Assembly: GCA_013336025.1 (NCBI GenBank)
Contig: JAAXUM010000051.1
Location: forward strand, 1-8,906
DNA: 8,906 nucleotides
Reading direction: 5' to 3'
DNA from: Chlorobiaceae bacterium
GTDB taxonomy: Bacteria > Bacteroidota > Chlorobiia > Chlorobiales > Chlorobiaceae
Under the pieces are notes generated by a model. That model had not been told where the DNA came from. It saw only the letters and a list, made by a program, of their open reading frames with translations, and did not search any database. Position numbers and translations under genes: made by a program. Of the stretch, positions 7,002 to 8,906 are shown piece after piece (the first letter of the stretch is position 1; the number at the start of each line of letters is the position of its first letter).

Positions 7002-8533
7002 TTGACGCTATATATATCAATAGGCGAGTTGAAAAGCTTTCAAAAAACGAACCTGAAAAGGTTCAATGGCGGAACTCACTTAGAAACCTTAGCGATGACC
7101 AAGATAATATATCTAACCATGCAGATTCAGAAAAAAGGATTACTAAATATTTTGGCGTTAATGCTGAGTTTCATCCAGATAACAAAACCTTTTTCGAATC
7201 ACCCTTTAGTAAATCGCTAAAGGCCTTTCGTGCTCTATACGCAATCGATTATCCAACAGACGAAGGTGACTCTTGTGACCTTTTGATGTCGATTGTAGGT
7301 TTTTCGCTGGAGCCTATCATGCACACAGTATTGACTCTCAGACCGAAAAACTTGCTTTTCCTTTTCTCGAAAGAGAGCTCTTTGGTAGGAAGTAAAGATG
7401 TGAACGCTTTTGATCGTCTTCAAGCACTTATCGCTTGTCATGGCGATGGTTACAATCCCAAAATCGATCAAGAAATTCTCGAAGTTGCCGATGCGCCTCA
7501 CGTTTTTTCAGTCGTGCGCGATGCAATCACGAAAGCCTCTTCACCTGAACGAGTCGCCATAGACATTACCGGCGGGAAAAAGTCTATGGATGCATCCGCT
7601 TTTCTTGCAGCCTCACTCTTTGAAAAGGTCGCAATCTACTATGTTGATTATGCAAGCTATGACACTGATAAAGGCTTTCCTGTTTGGGGTTCAGAATTCC
7701 TAAACAAGCTGGAAAATCCTTACAAAGTGTTCGGTGTGCGTGAAGAGAAGCTTATTAAAGAGTTTTGGGATAAAGCTGATTTCCCTGCTGTTGTAAAGTT
7801 TATTAAACTATGTATAGACAAGCTAAAACCAGAGATTGCAAAAAAGTACCGCCTTACTGAAAAAATTAATCAGCTTGAATTAGTGAAAAAAGCAGCTGAG
7901 TGTTACACAGAGTGGCGAATATTTGATTACCAAAAAGCTAAGGAGAAGCCTTTTAAAGGATGCGATAAACACCACAGCAATGTTCTTGAAGAGCTTGCCA
8001 AGTGCTCTACTTTAGAAGCCGATCAAAACATCAATAACCAACAAAGCGCTCAACTTGCGTTGGCTTTGGCAATTGATAGATACCGTCGTGGGTCTGATGC
8101 ATATGAGCATGAAAAGCATAGCACAGCTATCCTCTGCTATGCGCAGTCTGTCGAGATATTGTTACGCTTCTGCTGCAAAAAAGATTGGAATGAGCTCAAG
8201 CAGAAAAGAAATTGTAAAGGCATAAAAATGCTTGGAGACCTAAGGCGCGTTCTTTTTAAAGACAACCCATTTTATTTTAATGCTTCTGGCTTTGGTGAAC
8301 GCCTCAATGAAAATGTAAATAAGGCTAGAAATGCAATCGCTCATTATAATTGCATCTCTTCAAGTGAAAATTCAGATATCAAAATCGATGCTGAATGCAT
8401 GCGTGGAGTTGTTGATGAATTATTCTTTTTGTTTGTAAATAAACACGGTTTAGCAGAAGGGTTAATCAATGAGTATAAGCAATCCCTCTCCTTTTGCTCG
8501 CTTAACGAAAACCTTGAACTTTACAAGCCCTAA
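6998..8533 (+). CDS. CARF-HEPN ancillary ribonuclease, Csm6-like (Cas02710/TIGR02710 type)
   Basis: Predicted cyclic oligoadenylate-activated RNase that acts apart from the Csm complex. The CARF domain begins at about residue 95: a strand followed by VGFSLEP (100-106), then RPKNLLFLFSKES, and the second ligand-site motif DITGGKKSMD (189-198). The C-terminal HEPN domain (about 330-511) has a helix run DRYRRGSDAYEHEKHSTAIL and the RNAIAH motif, R444 and H449, which fits the HEPN R-X4-6-H active site. CARF pattern and HEPN architecture resemble the Cas02710 group more than classical Csm6, but I recall this rather than searched it. At 511 residues it is larger than typical Csm6 (about 390-450); roughly 90 residues precede the first CARF strand and match nothing I know. 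The ATG overlaps the csm5 stop (ATGA, 4 bases) with AGAGG 6 bases upstream. The ligand (cA4 or cA6) cannot be told from sequence. Confidence 0.88.
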   Translation: MIDAIYINRRVEKLSKNEPEKVQWRNSLRNLSDDQDNISNHADSEKRITKYFGVNAEFHPDNKTFFESPFSKSLKAFRALYAIDYPTDEGDSCDLLMSIVGFSLEPIMHTVLTLRPKNLLFLFSKESSLVGSKDVNAFDRLQALIACHGDGYNPKIDQEILEVADAPHVFSVVRDAITKASSPERVAIDITGGKKSMDASAFLAASLFEKVAIYYVDYASYDTDKGFPVWGSEFLNKLENPYKVFGVREEKLIKEFWDKADFPAVVKFIKLCIDKLKPEIAKKYRLTEKINQLELVKKAAECYTEWRIFDYQKAKEKPFKGCDKHHSNVLEELAKCSTLEADQNINNQQSAQLALALAIDRYRRGSDAYEHEKHSTAILCYAQSVEILLRFCCKKDWNELKQKRNCKGIKMLGDLRRVLFKDNPFYFNASGFGERLNENVNKARNAIAHYNCISSSENSDIKIDAECMRGVVDELFFLFVNKHGLAEGLINEYKQSLSFCSLNENLELYKP

Positions 8534-8559
8534 CCAATCACTGAAAAGCGCCCTCACCC

Positions 8560-8906
8560 ATGCGCATAACCCTTGAGCTATCTCACCGCAATCCGTCGAT
8601 AACGCTGCCGGTCAATAACTCCTATCTGCTATCCTCCCTCATCTACAACATTGTTGACCGAAGCTCAAGCGAGTATGCCGAACGGCTGCATGCTGAAGGG
8701 TACCGGCTGCAGAACAGGGCGTTCAAGCTGTTTACCTTTTCGCCGCTGTATACGGCAAACCGGCGCAAGTGGGAGATGCATGAGGATGGAACCATGAGCA
8801 CGAGAGAGCGGCTGCTGCATTTCACCATTTCATCGCCCAAAAGCGAGTTCATCGAGCATCTGGTGGTGGGGCTGCTGCACGAGCCGTTTGTTTCTGTAGG
8901 AAAAGA
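8560..8906 (+). CDS. cas6: CRISPR pre-crRNA endoribonuclease Cas6, 5' part, truncated by window edge
   Basis: Metal-independent endonuclease that cuts pre-crRNA within the repeats and leaves the 5' handle bound by Csm4. Only the first 115 codons are inside the window; the reading frame is open at the edge. The visible part is the N-terminal RAMP fold: MRITLEL, then LIYNIVD and ERLHAEGY followed by FKLFTFSPLY. Y29, H44 and K56 line up by eye with the catalytic Tyr31, His46 and Lys52 of Pyrococcus furiosus Cas6, so the enzyme should be active if the rest is intact. The glycine-rich C-terminal loop of the family lies beyond the edge. The ATG follows the upstream stop by 26 bases with only a weak ribosome site (GAAAAG, 8543-8548). 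GC is about 52%, higher than the CARF gene before it, so it may have a separate history. Confidence 0.92.
   Translation, partial: MRITLELSHRNPSITLPVNNSYLLSSLIYNIVDRSSSEYAERLHAEGYRLQNRAFKLFTFSPLYTANRRKWEMHEDGTMSTRERLLHFTISSPKSEFIEHLVVGLLHEPFVSVGK

Overview
The window holds most of a type III-A (Csm) CRISPR-Cas effector operon, all on the + strand and cut by the right edge. The order is csm1/cas10 (255-2600), csm2 (2600-3073), csm3 (3089-4129), csm4 (4142-5242), csm5 (5244-7001), a CARF-HEPN ancillary ribonuclease of the Csm6/Cas02710 kind (6998-8533), and the first 115 codons of cas6 (8560 to the edge). Genes abut or overlap by 1-4 bases, or are separated by at most about 26 bases, so they are probably one transcript. 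Bases 1-254 carry no gene I can support and presumably contain the promoter. There is no CRISPR array and no cas1/cas2 in the window.

How the genes should work together, from family knowledge: Cas6 cuts the pre-crRNA. Csm1-Csm5 assemble on the processed crRNA. Csm3 forms the backbone and cuts bound target RNA. The Csm1 Palm domain (GGDD intact) makes cyclic oligoadenylate on target binding. The CARF-HEPN protein senses that messenger and degrades RNA.

The main departures from a textbook III-A locus are these. Csm1 lacks the N-terminal HD DNase domain, so immunity here should rest on target RNA cleavage and cyclic oligoadenylate signalling. Csm3 has a roughly 100-residue acidic, Gln/Asn-rich C-terminal tail. 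Csm5 is about 585 residues, with a charged insertion and an extra C-terminal domain. The CARF-HEPN protein has roughly 90 residues ahead of its CARF fold. Base composition is strongly mosaic between and within genes: about 30-33% GC in sampled parts of csm5 and the CARF gene, against about 58-60% in csm4 and the middle of csm1.

The organism is a bacterium with Shine-Dalgarno-led genes and intermediate, uneven GC. The style of the Csm proteins recalls green sulfur bacteria (Chlorobium/Pelodictyon), but that is a guess from memory and not provable from this window.
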